This document shows positions 17,550 to 26,177 of a stretch of DNA of 64,000 nucleotides, one piece after another. Made by a program: the position numbers and the translations under genes. Location: positions 62,001 to 126,000 of the forward strand of contig NZ_ATUZ01000013.1 of assembly GCF_000420465.1 (NCBI RefSeq), read 5' to 3'. Under the pieces are notes generated by a model. The model did not search any database. It was not told where the DNA came from and saw only the letters and a list, made by a program, of their open reading frames with translations. The DNA is from Desulfovibrio desulfuricans DSM 642 (GTDB lineage: Bacteria > Desulfobacterota > Desulfovibrionia > Desulfovibrionales > Desulfovibrionaceae). Position 1 is the stretch's first letter. Every line of letters begins with the position of its first letter.

Positions 17550-19478
17550 ATGCCAATATATTTGCTGCTTATTCCTCTGTGCCCGTTGCTGGCCTTTGTG
17601 CTCACCCTGATCTGCGGCCGCCAATGGGGTGAGCGCGCCCACTGGCTGCCCATTGCGGCCATTGGCGTCTCGCTTGTCTGCGCCTTGCTTGCCCTGCGGG
17701 ATGTGCTGGCTGGCAATATCGTCAATGCCGATGTGCATACATGGATAGCCTCCGGCAACCTGCGCGTGACCTTTGGCTTTCTGGTGGACCAGCTCACGGC
17801 GGTCATGCTGGTGGTGGTTACCAGCGTCAGCACCCTGGTGCACATCTATTCCGTGGGCTACATGCGGGGCGAAAAGGGCTATTACCGCTTTTTTGCCTAT
17901 CTTGGCCTGTTTTCCTTTTCCATGCTCATGCTGGTCATGGGCAACAACTTCTTGCAGCTCTTTTTTGGCTGGGAGGCTGTGGGGCTTTCGTCCTACCTGC
18001 TCATCGGCTTTTATTATGAAAAGGATTCCGCTTCGGACGCGGGCAAGAAGGCCTTTATCGTCAACAGGTTCGGCGACTTTGGCTTCCTGCTCGGGCTGTT
18101 CTGCATCTTCACCATCTTTGGCAGCCTGCACTATGCGGACGTGTTGCCCCAGGCTGGAATGCTTGAGGGCATGACCTTTACCCTGTGCGGCTATACGGTC
18201 AGCGCGCCCACGCTCATTTGCCTGCTGCTGTTCTGCGGCGCGGTGGGCAAGTCGGCCCAGCTTCCTTTGCATGTGTGGCTGCCCGACGCCATGGAAGGCC
18301 CCACCCCGGTGAGCGCGCTTATCCACGCGGCCACCATGGTGACGGCGGGCGTTTTCATGCTGGCGCGCTGCAATGCCCTGTTTGCGTTGTCGCCCACGGC
18401 GCTGGCCGTCATTACGGTAGTAGGCGCGGTCACAACGCTCTTTGCCGCCACCATCGCGCTCACACAGACCGACATCAAGAGGGTGGTGGCCTATTCGACC
18501 ATCAGCCAGCTGGCCTACATGTTCATTGCCTGCGGCGTGGGGGCTTACGGCGCTGGCGTGTTCCACCTGTTTACCCATGCCTTTTTCAAGGCCTTGCTCT
18601 TCCTTGGCTGCGGCTCGGTGATTCTGGGAATGCACCACGAGCAGGACATGCGCTCCATGGGAGGGCTTGGAGGGTACATGCCCATTACCAGCGCCACCTT
18701 TTTGCTGGCCTCGCTCTCTATCGCCGGTGTGCCGGGGCTGGCTGGCTTTTTCAGCAAGGATGAAATCCTGCTCATGGCCTTCAACGCTGGCACGTTCACG
18801 GGCTATCTGGCCTGGGGCGTGGGCGTACTGGTGGCCTTTATGACGGCTTTTTACTCCTTCCGTCTGTATTTCAGCGTGTTTATGGGCCAGTTTCGGGGGA
18901 CGGAGCACCAGCGCGAGCATCTGCACGAATCGCCGCGCGTGGTCACTGTGCCTTTGCTGGTGCTGGCCGTGGGGGCTGTGACCTCGGGCTGGCTGGGCAT
19001 TCCGCATGTTCTGGGCGGTTCCAACCACTGGGCGGAGTTTCTCGCTCCGGTGACGGGGCACCCGCACGTGCATGTATCCGGCGCTGTGGAGCTTGGGCTG
19101 ATGGCTGTTTCCGTAGCTGCTGGCTTTGCGGGCATCGGCCTGGCCTGGCTCATGTATTGCCGCAGCCCGGAACTGCCGGGCAAGGTGGCAAGGGCTTTCA
19201 GCGGCCTGTACCGACTGTTTTCGCGCAAGTACTGGGTGGACGAAATCTATGTGGCCTGTCTTGTGCGGCCCACGCTGTGGCTGGCGGATAACCTGTTGCT
19301 GGGCGTGGTGGACACGCGCGGTATTGAAGGCGTTGTCAACGGTGTGCCGCGCGCCATCGGCAGACTGTCCACAAGCCTGCGCAAGCTTCAGGACGGGCAG
19401 GTGGCGCATTATCTGACATGGCTGGCCGGGGGCGCGGCAGCGCTCTTGCTGGTATTGCAACTGGGCTTTTTTTCCTAA
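17550..19478 (+). CDS. nuoL: Complex I antiporter-like subunit L
   Basis: This 642-residue membrane protein is a distal proton-pumping subunit with about 16 helices. Signatures include YMRGEKGYYRFFAYLGLFSF, FFGWEAVGLSSYLLIGF, LPLHVWLPDAMEGPTPVSAL and DIKRVVAYSTISQLAYM. The C-terminal part contains the lateral-helix region ending near YLTWLAGG. It starts two bases after the nuoK stop. Confidence 0.97.
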   Translation: MPIYLLLIPLCPLLAFVLTLICGRQWGERAHWLPIAAIGVSLVCALLALRDVLAGNIVNADVHTWIASGNLRVTFGFLVDQLTAVMLVVVTSVSTLVHIYSVGYMRGEKGYYRFFAYLGLFSFSMLMLVMGNNFLQLFFGWEAVGLSSYLLIGFYYEKDSASDAGKKAFIVNRFGDFGFLLGLFCIFTIFGSLHYADVLPQAGMLEGMTFTLCGYTVSAPTLICLLLFCGAVGKSAQLPLHVWLPDAMEGPTPVSALIHAATMVTAGVFMLARCNALFALSPTALAVITVVGAVTTLFAATIALTQTDIKRVVAYSTISQLAYMFIACGVGAYGAGVFHLFTHAFFKALLFLGCGSVILGMHHEQDMRSMGGLGGYMPITSATFLLASLSIAGVPGLAGFFSKDEILLMAFNAGTFTGYLAWGVGVLVAFMTAFYSFRLYFSVFMGQFRGTEHQREHLHESPRVVTVPLLVLAVGAVTSGWLGIPHVLGGSNHWAEFLAPVTGHPHVHVSGAVELGLMAVSVAAGFAGIGLAWLMYCRSPELPGKVARAFSGLYRLFSRKYWVDEIYVACLVRPTLWLADNLLLGVVDTRGIEGVVNGVPRAIGRLSTSLRKLQDGQVAHYLTWLAGGAAALLLVLQLGFFS

Positions 19479-19496
19479 CAACGGCGGGGAGATCGC

Positions 19497-20990
19497 ATGT
19501 CTGTACCTGTTCTTTCCTTGCTCATCTTTGTGCCTCTGGCGGGTGGGCTTTCCCTGCTGGCTGTTGCGCGCCGCAATGAAGAAACCATCAAGCTGGGCAC
19601 GCTTGCCGTCTGCCTGATTGAGCTGTGCCTGAGCTTTGTGGCCCTGGGCCGCTTTGATAAAAGCCTGTGGCAGATGCAACTGGTGGAAAACTGCGCGTGG
19701 ATTGAGAGCCTGAACATCAATTACGCTCTGGGCGTGGACGGCATAAGCGTGCTGTTTCTGCCCCTGACGGCCCTCATAACCCTGATGGGCGTGGCGGTGT
19801 CGTACAAAAGCATCAAGGTCAAGGCCAAGGAGTTTTTTATCAGTCTGCTGCTGCTTGAAAGCGCCATGGTGGGCGTGTTTTGCGCCACTGACCTCATGCT
19901 GTTTTACATTTTCTGGGAAGCCATGCTCATTCCCATGTTCCTGCTCATTGGCGTGTGGGGCGGGCCGCGCCGCAGTTACGCCACGGTGAAGTTCTTTCTG
20001 TACACCCTGCTGGGCAGTTTGCTGATGCTGCTGGGCATCATCCTGCTCTACCTCAAGGGCGGGCATACCTTCGACATCATGGCGCTGGCGCGCAACGACT
20101 TTGCCCCCCGGCTGCAATTGCTGCTGTTCTGGGCCTTTTTTGCCGCTTTTGCGGTCAAGGTGCCCATGTGGCCCGTGCACACCTGGCTGCCCGATGCGCA
20201 TACCGAAGCGCCCACGGCGGCCTCGGTCATTCTGGCTGGCGTGCTGATCAAGATGGGCGCGTACGGCTTTTTGCGATTCTCGCTGCCTTTGTTTCCCTAT
20301 GCCGCATGGGTGCTGCTCAAGCCCATGCTGGTGCTTTCCGTCATCGCCATTGTGTACGGCGCGCTGGTCTGCCTTGCGCAGGCGGACGTAAAGCGGCTGA
20401 TCGCCTACAGTTCCGTCAGTCATATGGGCTTTGTGACTCTGGGGCTTTTTTCGCTGACCCAAAAGGGTGTGGAAGGTTCCATTTTGCAGATGATCAACCA
20501 CGGCATAGTGACTGGCGCGCTCTTTCTGGGCGTGGGCATGCTCTATGACCGCACTCATACACGCGAGATCAAGGTATACGGCGGACTGGCCTCGGTGATG
20601 CCTGTGCTGGCGGCCTTTTTTATGGTCTTTACCCTGGCGGCGGTGGGTTTGCCCGGCACCAACGGTTTTGTGGGCGAATTCCTGATCCTGCTCGGCGGTT
20701 TTGAACGCGCGCCCTGGGCTGCGGTGGTGGCGTCTTCCGGCCTGATATTGGGCGCGTGGTACATGCTCTGGCTGTATCAGCGCGTGTTTTTCCGTCAGGT
20801 GTCTGAAACCGTGCGCGGTCTGGTTGGGGAAAAACTTGATGGGCGCGAGATAGCCATTTTGCTGACCATGAGCCTGCTCATCGTTGGCATCGGCATCTTC
20901 CCAAACGTGCTGCTGGAATACATGCACGTTACGGTGGAACATCTGGTGGCAGATACCCAGCAGGCCTTTGCGGTTTTTGCCGCAAACTAG
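19497..20990 (+). CDS. nuoM: Complex I antiporter-like subunit M
   Basis: The protein has 497 residues and about 14 helices. Family motifs include YALGVDGISVLFLPL, FYIFWEAMLIPMFLLIG, HTWLPDAHTEAPTAASVILAG and DVKRLIAYSSVSHMGFV. GGGGAG precedes the ATG. The TAG stop lies inside the first arm of a structured intergenic element (20988-21125) that separates it from nuoN. Confidence 0.97.
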   Translation: MSVPVLSLLIFVPLAGGLSLLAVARRNEETIKLGTLAVCLIELCLSFVALGRFDKSLWQMQLVENCAWIESLNINYALGVDGISVLFLPLTALITLMGVAVSYKSIKVKAKEFFISLLLLESAMVGVFCATDLMLFYIFWEAMLIPMFLLIGVWGGPRRSYATVKFFLYTLLGSLLMLLGIILLYLKGGHTFDIMALARNDFAPRLQLLLFWAFFAAFAVKVPMWPVHTWLPDAHTEAPTAASVILAGVLIKMGAYGFLRFSLPLFPYAAWVLLKPMLVLSVIAIVYGALVCLAQADVKRLIAYSSVSHMGFVTLGLFSLTQKGVEGSILQMINHGIVTGALFLGVGMLYDRTHTREIKVYGGLASVMPVLAAFFMVFTLAAVGLPGTNGFVGEFLILLGGFERAPWAAVVASSGLILGAWYMLWLYQRVFFRQVSETVRGLVGEKLDGREIAILLTMSLLIVGIGIFPNVLLEYMHVTVEHLVADTQQAFAVFAAN

Positions 20991-21125
20991 AGCATTTCAA
21001 CTTTGAAAAGGTTAAATGCTCTACCGCTGCACGAGAGTGCAGCGCGCCACAACGTGGCGTGGATTCTGCCGAAAATCGCATTTTTCGGCAGAATGACACC
21101 TTTGAAATGTGAAGCATTTCAAAGG
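20988..21125. repeat. Array of five adjacent hairpins between nuoM and nuoN
   Basis: Successive inverted repeats are AGAGCATTT/AAATGCTCT (20989-20997 and 21014-21022), CGCTGCAC/GTGCAGCG (21025-21032 and 21037-21044), CGCCAC/GTGGCG (21045-21050 and 21054-21059), ATTCTGCCGAAAA/TTTTCGGCAGAAT (21063-21075 and 21082-21094), and CCTTTGAAATG/CATTTCAAAGG (21099-21109 and 21115-21125). The first overlaps the nuoM stop. No T tract follows any of them. This looks like a mobile intergenic palindromic element or an mRNA-processing/stability structure inside the operon. Confidence 0.75.
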
Positions 21126-21285
21126 TAATCTGGTCTAGACGACATCGCGGGCAGGGCGGCACGACACTGTTCCGGCCCGCGCACAGGCAATAAATGTTTG
21201 CGCCCCCGCCACAGGCCAGCGCATGTCCCAGACAGATGGCGGACAACGTGTCTTGCGGCACGAGGGCAACACCATAGGAGCTATC

Positions 21286-22793
21286 ATGACAGCCATATCC
21301 GTAGCGCCTCTTTCGGCCCTGCCATTGCTGAAAGAACTTCCGGCCCTGCTGCCGGAACTGACGCTCTTGGCCACGGCCATTGGCCTGCTGTGCGCCGACA
21401 TGTTTTTTCCAAGGGCGCGGACTTTTCTGCAATGGCTGACGGTCGTTGGTGCAATAACAGCTTTTGCAGCAATTGTAGCAGTTTCTGCGGGCGGCGGGAG
21501 TGTTTCTTTTGACGGAATGTTCCGTGCTGACGGTTTTGGAGCGCTCTTTAAAGCCATTTGCGTAGTAGCACTTGCTTTTACGGCGTTAATGGCGAAAGTT
21601 TTTTTTCACATGCCCAAATGCGTCAGGGCGAATATTACTGCCTTGCAGTATGTTCAACACTGGGCATGTGCGTAATGGCCTCGGCTGGTGATCTCATTGT
21701 GCTCTATCTGGGGCTTGAGCTCATGGCCCTGCCCATTTATGCGATGGTGGCCCTGCGCACTGGCGATCCGCGCAGCAGTGAATCGGCCATTAAATATTTT
21801 TTGATGGGCAGTTTCGCTTCAGCTCTTTTGCTTTTTGGCATGTCCCTGCTGTACGGGCTTACCGGGCATACCGAGCTTGCGCAGATCGCTGCGGCACTGC
21901 CTGTTGCCGCAACCGGGCAGACCATGCCCGCCCTGGTAGTTGCTTTGGCGCTTATGCTGGCAGGCATGGGGTTCAAGGTAGCTGCCGCGCCCTTCCACGT
22001 GTGGGTGCCTGATGTGTATGAAGGCGCGCCCACAACCGTGACCGCCTTTATGTCTGTGGCGGCCAAAACAGCCAGTTTCGCCGTGCTTGCGCGCGTACTG
22101 GTCATGGCCTTGCCGCAACTGGGCGCTCAGTGGAGCGGGGCGTTGGCCTTGATGGCCACATTGACAATGCTTCTGGGCAATATCGCTGCCGTAATGCAGA
22201 CAAGCCTTAAACGCATGCTGGCGTACTCGGCCATAGCTCACGCGGGTTATGCCCTCTTGGGGCTTGCCGCGTGCACAGCCGACGGCCTGCGCGCCACGGC
22301 GGCGTATTTGACCATTTACCTGTGCATGAACATGGGGGCCTTTGCCATCATGGGCTACCTTGCCGTGTACGGGAAAAAACAGGGAAATAATCCGCTGGCT
22401 GATGCGGGTGAAGATCTGGATGATTACTCGGGCCTTGCCGCACGACATCCCGCCCTTGCTGCGGCCATGCTGGTTTTTCTTTTTTCCCTGACGGGCATTC
22501 CGCCGACTGCGGGCTTTATGGGCAAATTCATGCTCTTTAAAGAAGCCTTTTCGGCAGGGTATACGGTAACGGTGCTTGTGGCTGTGATCAGCAGCACCAT
22601 TTCCGCATGGTATTATCTTGGAGTGGCACGACGCATGTACATGCAGGAGGCCCCGGCAAATCACCCCGCCACCATACAGGCAGCTTCGGGCGGTGCGGGC
22701 GTGAGGGCTGTACTTCTGTGCTGTCTGACAGGTGTGGTGTTGTGGGGCGTGTTCCCGCAGACGCTGCTTTCGTGGGTGCATGTGTTTTTTTAG
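21286..22793 (+). CDS. nuoN: Complex I antiporter-like subunit N, interrupted by a -1 frameshift
   Basis: The gene starts at the ATG at 21286 (AGGAG upstream). The first frame encodes about 107 family-like residues up to FTALMAKVFF and then runs into non-homologous sequence, stopping at 21675. The family sequence resumes one frame back with SHAQMRQGEYYCLAVCSTLGM and continues to VHVFF at 22793. The switch falls in eight consecutive T (21599-21606), so one T is missing relative to an intact gene, or ribosomes/RNA polymerase slip there. The second part shows FHVWVPDVYEGAPTTVTAFM and LKRMLAYSAIAHAGYAL. Rejoined, it is about 501 residues, a normal NuoN length. Sequencing error, mutation and programmed slippage are all possible. 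Confidence 0.9.
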
Positions 22794-22867
22794 GAAGCCG
22801 CCTCAACTGGCCGCTTTCAGGCATTATTATCCGTTCGCTTGTGCGACGTTGATCGGGAGGAGTTGGA

Positions 22868-24001
22868 ATGAGAAACAAGTGGGTACTTTTCGGCGTGGTG
22901 GCTTCACTTCTGGTGTTGACCGCCAGTGTCGCCCTTGCCGCTGACGGCAGTGTGCTTGCCAATGCCATCGCCAAACAGGTGGAAACGGCTCCCAATACCC
23001 TCAATATGCAGGCTGAACCCGGCTATCTCGGCATCCCCGGCGGCCCCAAGGTCAACATGATTCTGGCCTTTGGCTGGGCCTTGTGGGTGGGCTGGATTTT
23101 CTCCACCGTGGGCGCTTTTGGCGGCGTTATGGCTGGCGTGGGCCACATGACCGTGCACGGCCTTGGCGCGTATGCCAAATCTTTTGGCAAGACGCCCCTT
23201 AACAAGTCCGTCACCGACTCCGTGCGCGCCTCCAACCAGATGCTCGCCGGTCTTTCCGCTGTTATCAGCACGTTCAGCTACTACCGCATGAAGCGTCTTG
23301 TGCTGCCCCTGGGCTTCGCCTTGGGCCTTGGCTCCATCGTGGGCGCTTTCAGTGCTGTTTCTCTGACTGCCGGCAAGCTGAACTTCTCGTCCTACCAGGG
23401 CTATTTTGGCCTCTTCGTGCTGCTGCTGGGCCTGTACCTGATGTGGGAAACCTCCCCCGCCGGTCAGCGCTCCAAGGCCAAGGCCAAGGAAGCCGCCAAG
23501 GCTTTTGAAGCTGCCGCCAAGTCCAAGGGCGAAGGCGTTGTTGCCCCCACGGGCGTGAAGCTCATCAAGTTCTCCATGACCAGCTGCCAGTTCACCTTCT
23601 GCGGCGTGGAATTTGCCTTCAACCCCCTGCTGCCCTTTTTCGGCGGCGTGGTTATCGCCAGCATCGCGGCCTTTTTGGGCGTGGGCGGCGGCTTCCTGCT
23701 GGTGCCTTTCATCACCAGCGTGACCCAGCTTCCCATGTACCTGGCTGCCGGTACCTCCGCTCTGGCCGTGCTGCTCAGCATGATCACCGGTATCACCACC
23801 CTCATGCTGCACGGCGCGCTGGTGGACTGGAATCTGGTCGGTCTTGAACTGGCCGGTATTGCCGTGGGCTCCATTGTCGGCCCCTACACCTCGCGTTTCT
23901 TCTCCGAAATCTGGTTGAAGCGCCTGTTCATCGTGCTGGCCCTGTACGTCGGCACCGACTACATCCTGCGCGGCTTCTTCAACATCAAGATGTTCGGCTA
24001 G
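22868..24001 (+). CDS. TSUP-family (TauE/SafE) membrane permease
   Basis: The protein has 377 residues. A hydrophobic N-terminal segment ending VALAADG resembles a cleaved signal or first helix. The body has about seven to nine helices and two TSUP-type repeats, the second reading FFGGVVIASIAAFLGVGGGFLLVPF, with GTSALAVLLSMITG later. A charged Ala/Lys-rich cytoplasmic loop (AKAKEAAKAFEAAAKSKGEG) separates the halves. TSUP proteins move sulfite, sulfonates or other small sulfur anions, so a role in sulfur-anion export is plausible in this organism, but the substrate is not shown. GGAGGAG precedes the ATG and a strong terminator follows. Confidence 0.88.
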   Translation: MRNKWVLFGVVASLLVLTASVALAADGSVLANAIAKQVETAPNTLNMQAEPGYLGIPGGPKVNMILAFGWALWVGWIFSTVGAFGGVMAGVGHMTVHGLGAYAKSFGKTPLNKSVTDSVRASNQMLAGLSAVISTFSYYRMKRLVLPLGFALGLGSIVGAFSAVSLTAGKLNFSSYQGYFGLFVLLLGLYLMWETSPAGQRSKAKAKEAAKAFEAAAKSKGEGVVAPTGVKLIKFSMTSCQFTFCGVEFAFNPLLPFFGGVVIASIAAFLGVGGGFLLVPFITSVTQLPMYLAAGTSALAVLLSMITGITTLMLHGALVDWNLVGLELAGIAVGSIVGPYTSRFFSEIWLKRLFIVLALYVGTDYILRGFFNIKMFG

Positions 24002-24039
24002 TATTCCGGCTATGTCCGGAACATGCTGAAAACATGAAA

Positions 24040-24088
24040 AACACTGCATCCCCCTGGCCTGCCCACGGGGATGCAGTGTTTCCTTTTT
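24040..24088 (+). terminator. Rho-independent terminator after the TSUP gene
   Basis: AACACTGCATCCCC (24040-24053) pairs perfectly with GGGGATGCAGTGTT (24067-24080), followed by TCCTTTTT. Confidence 0.85.
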
Positions 24089-24161
24089 ACAACAGAATGG
24101 TAATCTGCCCGTGCGCAAGGGCGTAGAATCAGCCCGGCGCGAAATACGGAGCCTCTGAGAT

Positions 24162-24791
24162 ATGGAACAACTTCTAGTCTGGCTTGATCCTTTTTTTGTG
24201 CTGCCGTACCGCATGGTGCCGCAGCCCGAGGCAGCCTACTTTTTGGGAACAGCAGTTCTTGCGCTGGTGGCGGGCCTTATAGGCATTGCCACACTGCGCA
24301 TGGCCCAGCGCATGCACCGCAAGCGCCTGAAAAAATTGCAGGATGACATGCGGCACTACCATGAACTGAGCGAATCCGCCCTGCAGAACTCCGGCAAGGA
24401 AGCCTTCAAGGCCGTAAACCGCCAGGGGCATGAGGCTTTTGGCTATTATTTTTCGCTCAGCAACGCCCTGTTTGTGGCTTCGCTGTGGCCCGTTCCCATC
24501 ATGCTGGCCTGGATGCAGTTGCGGTTTGGCATGATCAGCCCTGAGCTGCCTTTTTCCTTGCCGCTGTTTGGCAATCAGCCGAGCATGGTTTTCTGGTTCA
24601 TTCTTTTTTATATACCGCTGCGGATGTTCAGCACCAAGACCATCACGCGCTGGCAGTTGCGCAGCGGGGCGGCCCCGCTGGAAACCCAGATCGTAAACAG
24701 CCCCGAGGCCAATGCCGGAGCAGAACCTCAGGCCCAGCCGCAAGCGCAGGCTCAGCCGCAAGCGCCGGCCCACAAGGTGGACGCACCCTAG
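24162..24791 (+). CDS. Unassigned membrane protein with three helices and a coiled-coil hairpin
   Basis: The protein has 209 residues. A first helix lies near 27-45 (FLGTAVLALVAGLIGIA), followed by a long charged amphipathic stretch (RMHRKRLKKLQDDM, then NSGKEAFKAVNRQG), and helices near 105-120 and 140-160. The C-terminus is a repetitive Gln/Ala/Pro tail (QAQPQAQAQPQAPA). I do not recognise a named family with confidence. One helix, a basic coiled-coil loop, then two helices is the arrangement of YidC/Oxa1-superfamily relatives such as DUF106 proteins, but this is a topology argument only. It lies between two strong terminators, so it is probably transcribed alone. Confidence 0.7.
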   Translation: MEQLLVWLDPFFVLPYRMVPQPEAAYFLGTAVLALVAGLIGIATLRMAQRMHRKRLKKLQDDMRHYHELSESALQNSGKEAFKAVNRQGHEAFGYYFSLSNALFVASLWPVPIMLAWMQLRFGMISPELPFSLPLFGNQPSMVFWFILFYIPLRMFSTKTITRWQLRSGAAPLETQIVNSPEANAGAEPQAQPQAQAQPQAPAHKVDAP

Positions 24792-24853
24792 TCGGATATG
24801 TTCCGAGATCCTGCGCCGGGAGCAATCCCCACGCGGTATTGATCTGGCTGGTC

Positions 24854-24901
24854 AATGCAGAAGGCCCCGCATCAAATAAAGATAGCGGGGCCTTCTGCAT
24901 T
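24854..24901. terminator. Bidirectional terminator between convergent genes
   Basis: AATGCAGAAGGCCCCGC (24854-24870) pairs perfectly with GCGGGGCCTTCTGCATT (24885-24901). It separates the 24162 gene from the convergent Old Yellow Enzyme gene. Confidence 0.8.
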
Positions 24902-24927
24902 AGAGTGTGCGCTGTGGAAATCAGCCC

Positions 24928-26022
24928 TTACGCAAAAAGATCCTTCACGTTATGCGGCTTGCTGCGCAGGTAGGGCGACGGCCCGGCAATGGTCTGCCCA
25001 AGAGCGGCAGCGGCATGCCAGGGCCAGCGCGGATCGTAAAGCATTGCGCGGCCAATGGCCACCATGTCGGCCTGCCCTGTAACCACAAGACTTGAGGCCA
25101 GTTCCGGCTCTGTGATGAGGCCCACGGCAATAACAGGAAGCTCGCTCACTGCGGCCTTGACCGCCGCAGCCAGCGCCACCTGATAGCCGGGCGCAAGGGT
25201 AATCTTCTGGTCGGGCGAAAGGCCGCCGCCGGAAACGTGTATGTACGCGCCCCCTGCCTTTTCAACTGCCCTGGCAAAGACAGCGCATTCTTCCGCATTC
25301 CAGCCGCCTTCGGCAAAGTCGGTGCCGGAAACGCGCACGCCCACCGGGTAATTGGGCGGAACAACAGCGCGTACCGCTGCCAGCACTTCCAGCGGAAAGC
25401 GCATTCTGTTTGCGAGGCTGCCGCCGTAGGCATCGGTGCGGGCATTGCTGAGGGGCGAGAGGAATTCGTGCATAAGGTAGCCGTGGGCCGCATGCAGCTC
25501 AATGGCGTCATACCCGGCGCGCACAGCGCGCTTTGCTGCAGCGACAAAGGATTCTGTAAGGCGGGCAATGTCTGCCGCCGTGAGTTCAGTTGGTTTTTGA
25601 TGGCCCGGGGCATAGGGCAGGGCGGAGGGGGCGCATATTTCCCACCCGCCGTTCCCGGGCATGAGCGGCTTGCCGCCTTCCCAGGGGAGTCCGGTAGCGC
25701 CCTTGCGTCCGGCATGCCCAAGCTGGATGCCGATGGGCGTGGAAGAATAGGAGCGGATGGAATCGAGCATGGCCTTGTGGGCGGCTTCCTGCGCCTCATT
25801 CCACAGACCGAGATCCTGCGGGGATATGCGCCCTGGCGCTTCCACAGCCGTAGCTTCCACAATGAGCAGCCCGGCGCCGGAAACGGCAAGAGTGCCGTAG
25901 TGCATGACATGCCATTGCACGGGGCGGCCCTCTTCTGCCGAGTATTGATCCATGGGGGGGACGACTATCCGGTTGGGCAGTGTCAGCCCTTTGAGTTTGA
26001 TGGGAGAAAAGAGTGGATTCAT
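24928..26022 (-). CDS. Old Yellow Enzyme family NADH:flavin oxidoreductase (YqjM/NamA-like)
   Basis: The 364-residue FMN-dependent TIM barrel should reduce activated C=C bonds of enones or similar compounds with NAD(P)H. Motifs include NRIVVPPM, QLGHAGRKG, ELHAAHGYLMHEFLSPLSN with the substrate-binding His pair and Tyr, and RTDAYGGS. The position of the YqjM redox-tuning Cys (MCMYS) is Asp here (M24-D25-Q-Y27-S). GGAGG lies upstream of the ATG. It stands alone between terminators and a divergent esterase gene. Confidence 0.92.
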   Translation of the reverse strand: MNPLFSPIKLKGLTLPNRIVVPPMDQYSAEEGRPVQWHVMHYGTLAVSGAGLLIVEATAVEAPGRISPQDLGLWNEAQEAAHKAMLDSIRSYSSTPIGIQLGHAGRKGATGLPWEGGKPLMPGNGGWEICAPSALPYAPGHQKPTELTAADIARLTESFVAAAKRAVRAGYDAIELHAAHGYLMHEFLSPLSNARTDAYGGSLANRMRFPLEVLAAVRAVVPPNYPVGVRVSGTDFAEGGWNAEECAVFARAVEKAGGAYIHVSGGGLSPDQKITLAPGYQVALAAAVKAAVSELPVIAVGLITEPELASSLVVTGQADMVAIGRAMLYDPRWPWHAAAALGQTIAGPSPYLRSKPHNVKDLFA

Positions 26023-26177
26023 GGTGTCCTCCTGCTTGGTTTTAATCCTAGCGGAATGCTTTTTCTTTGTTAAGCGTCCAATGCTTGTGAAAAGTGTGCC
26101 CGGTATTTACATATGTGACCAAAAATGGCTCTATCAGCAGAAATAGGGCAGGGCAGTTTTGCCTTCGGGGAGGATGC

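Noticed and set aside
17394..20942. Very long open frame antisense to nuoK-nuoM (about 1180 codons)
   Set aside because: It mirrors strongly conserved nuo genes, has no binding site and no family motif. High GC at third codon positions keeps antisense frames open throughout the window; similar cases lie at 22904-24214, 46863-48797 and 54271-56058.
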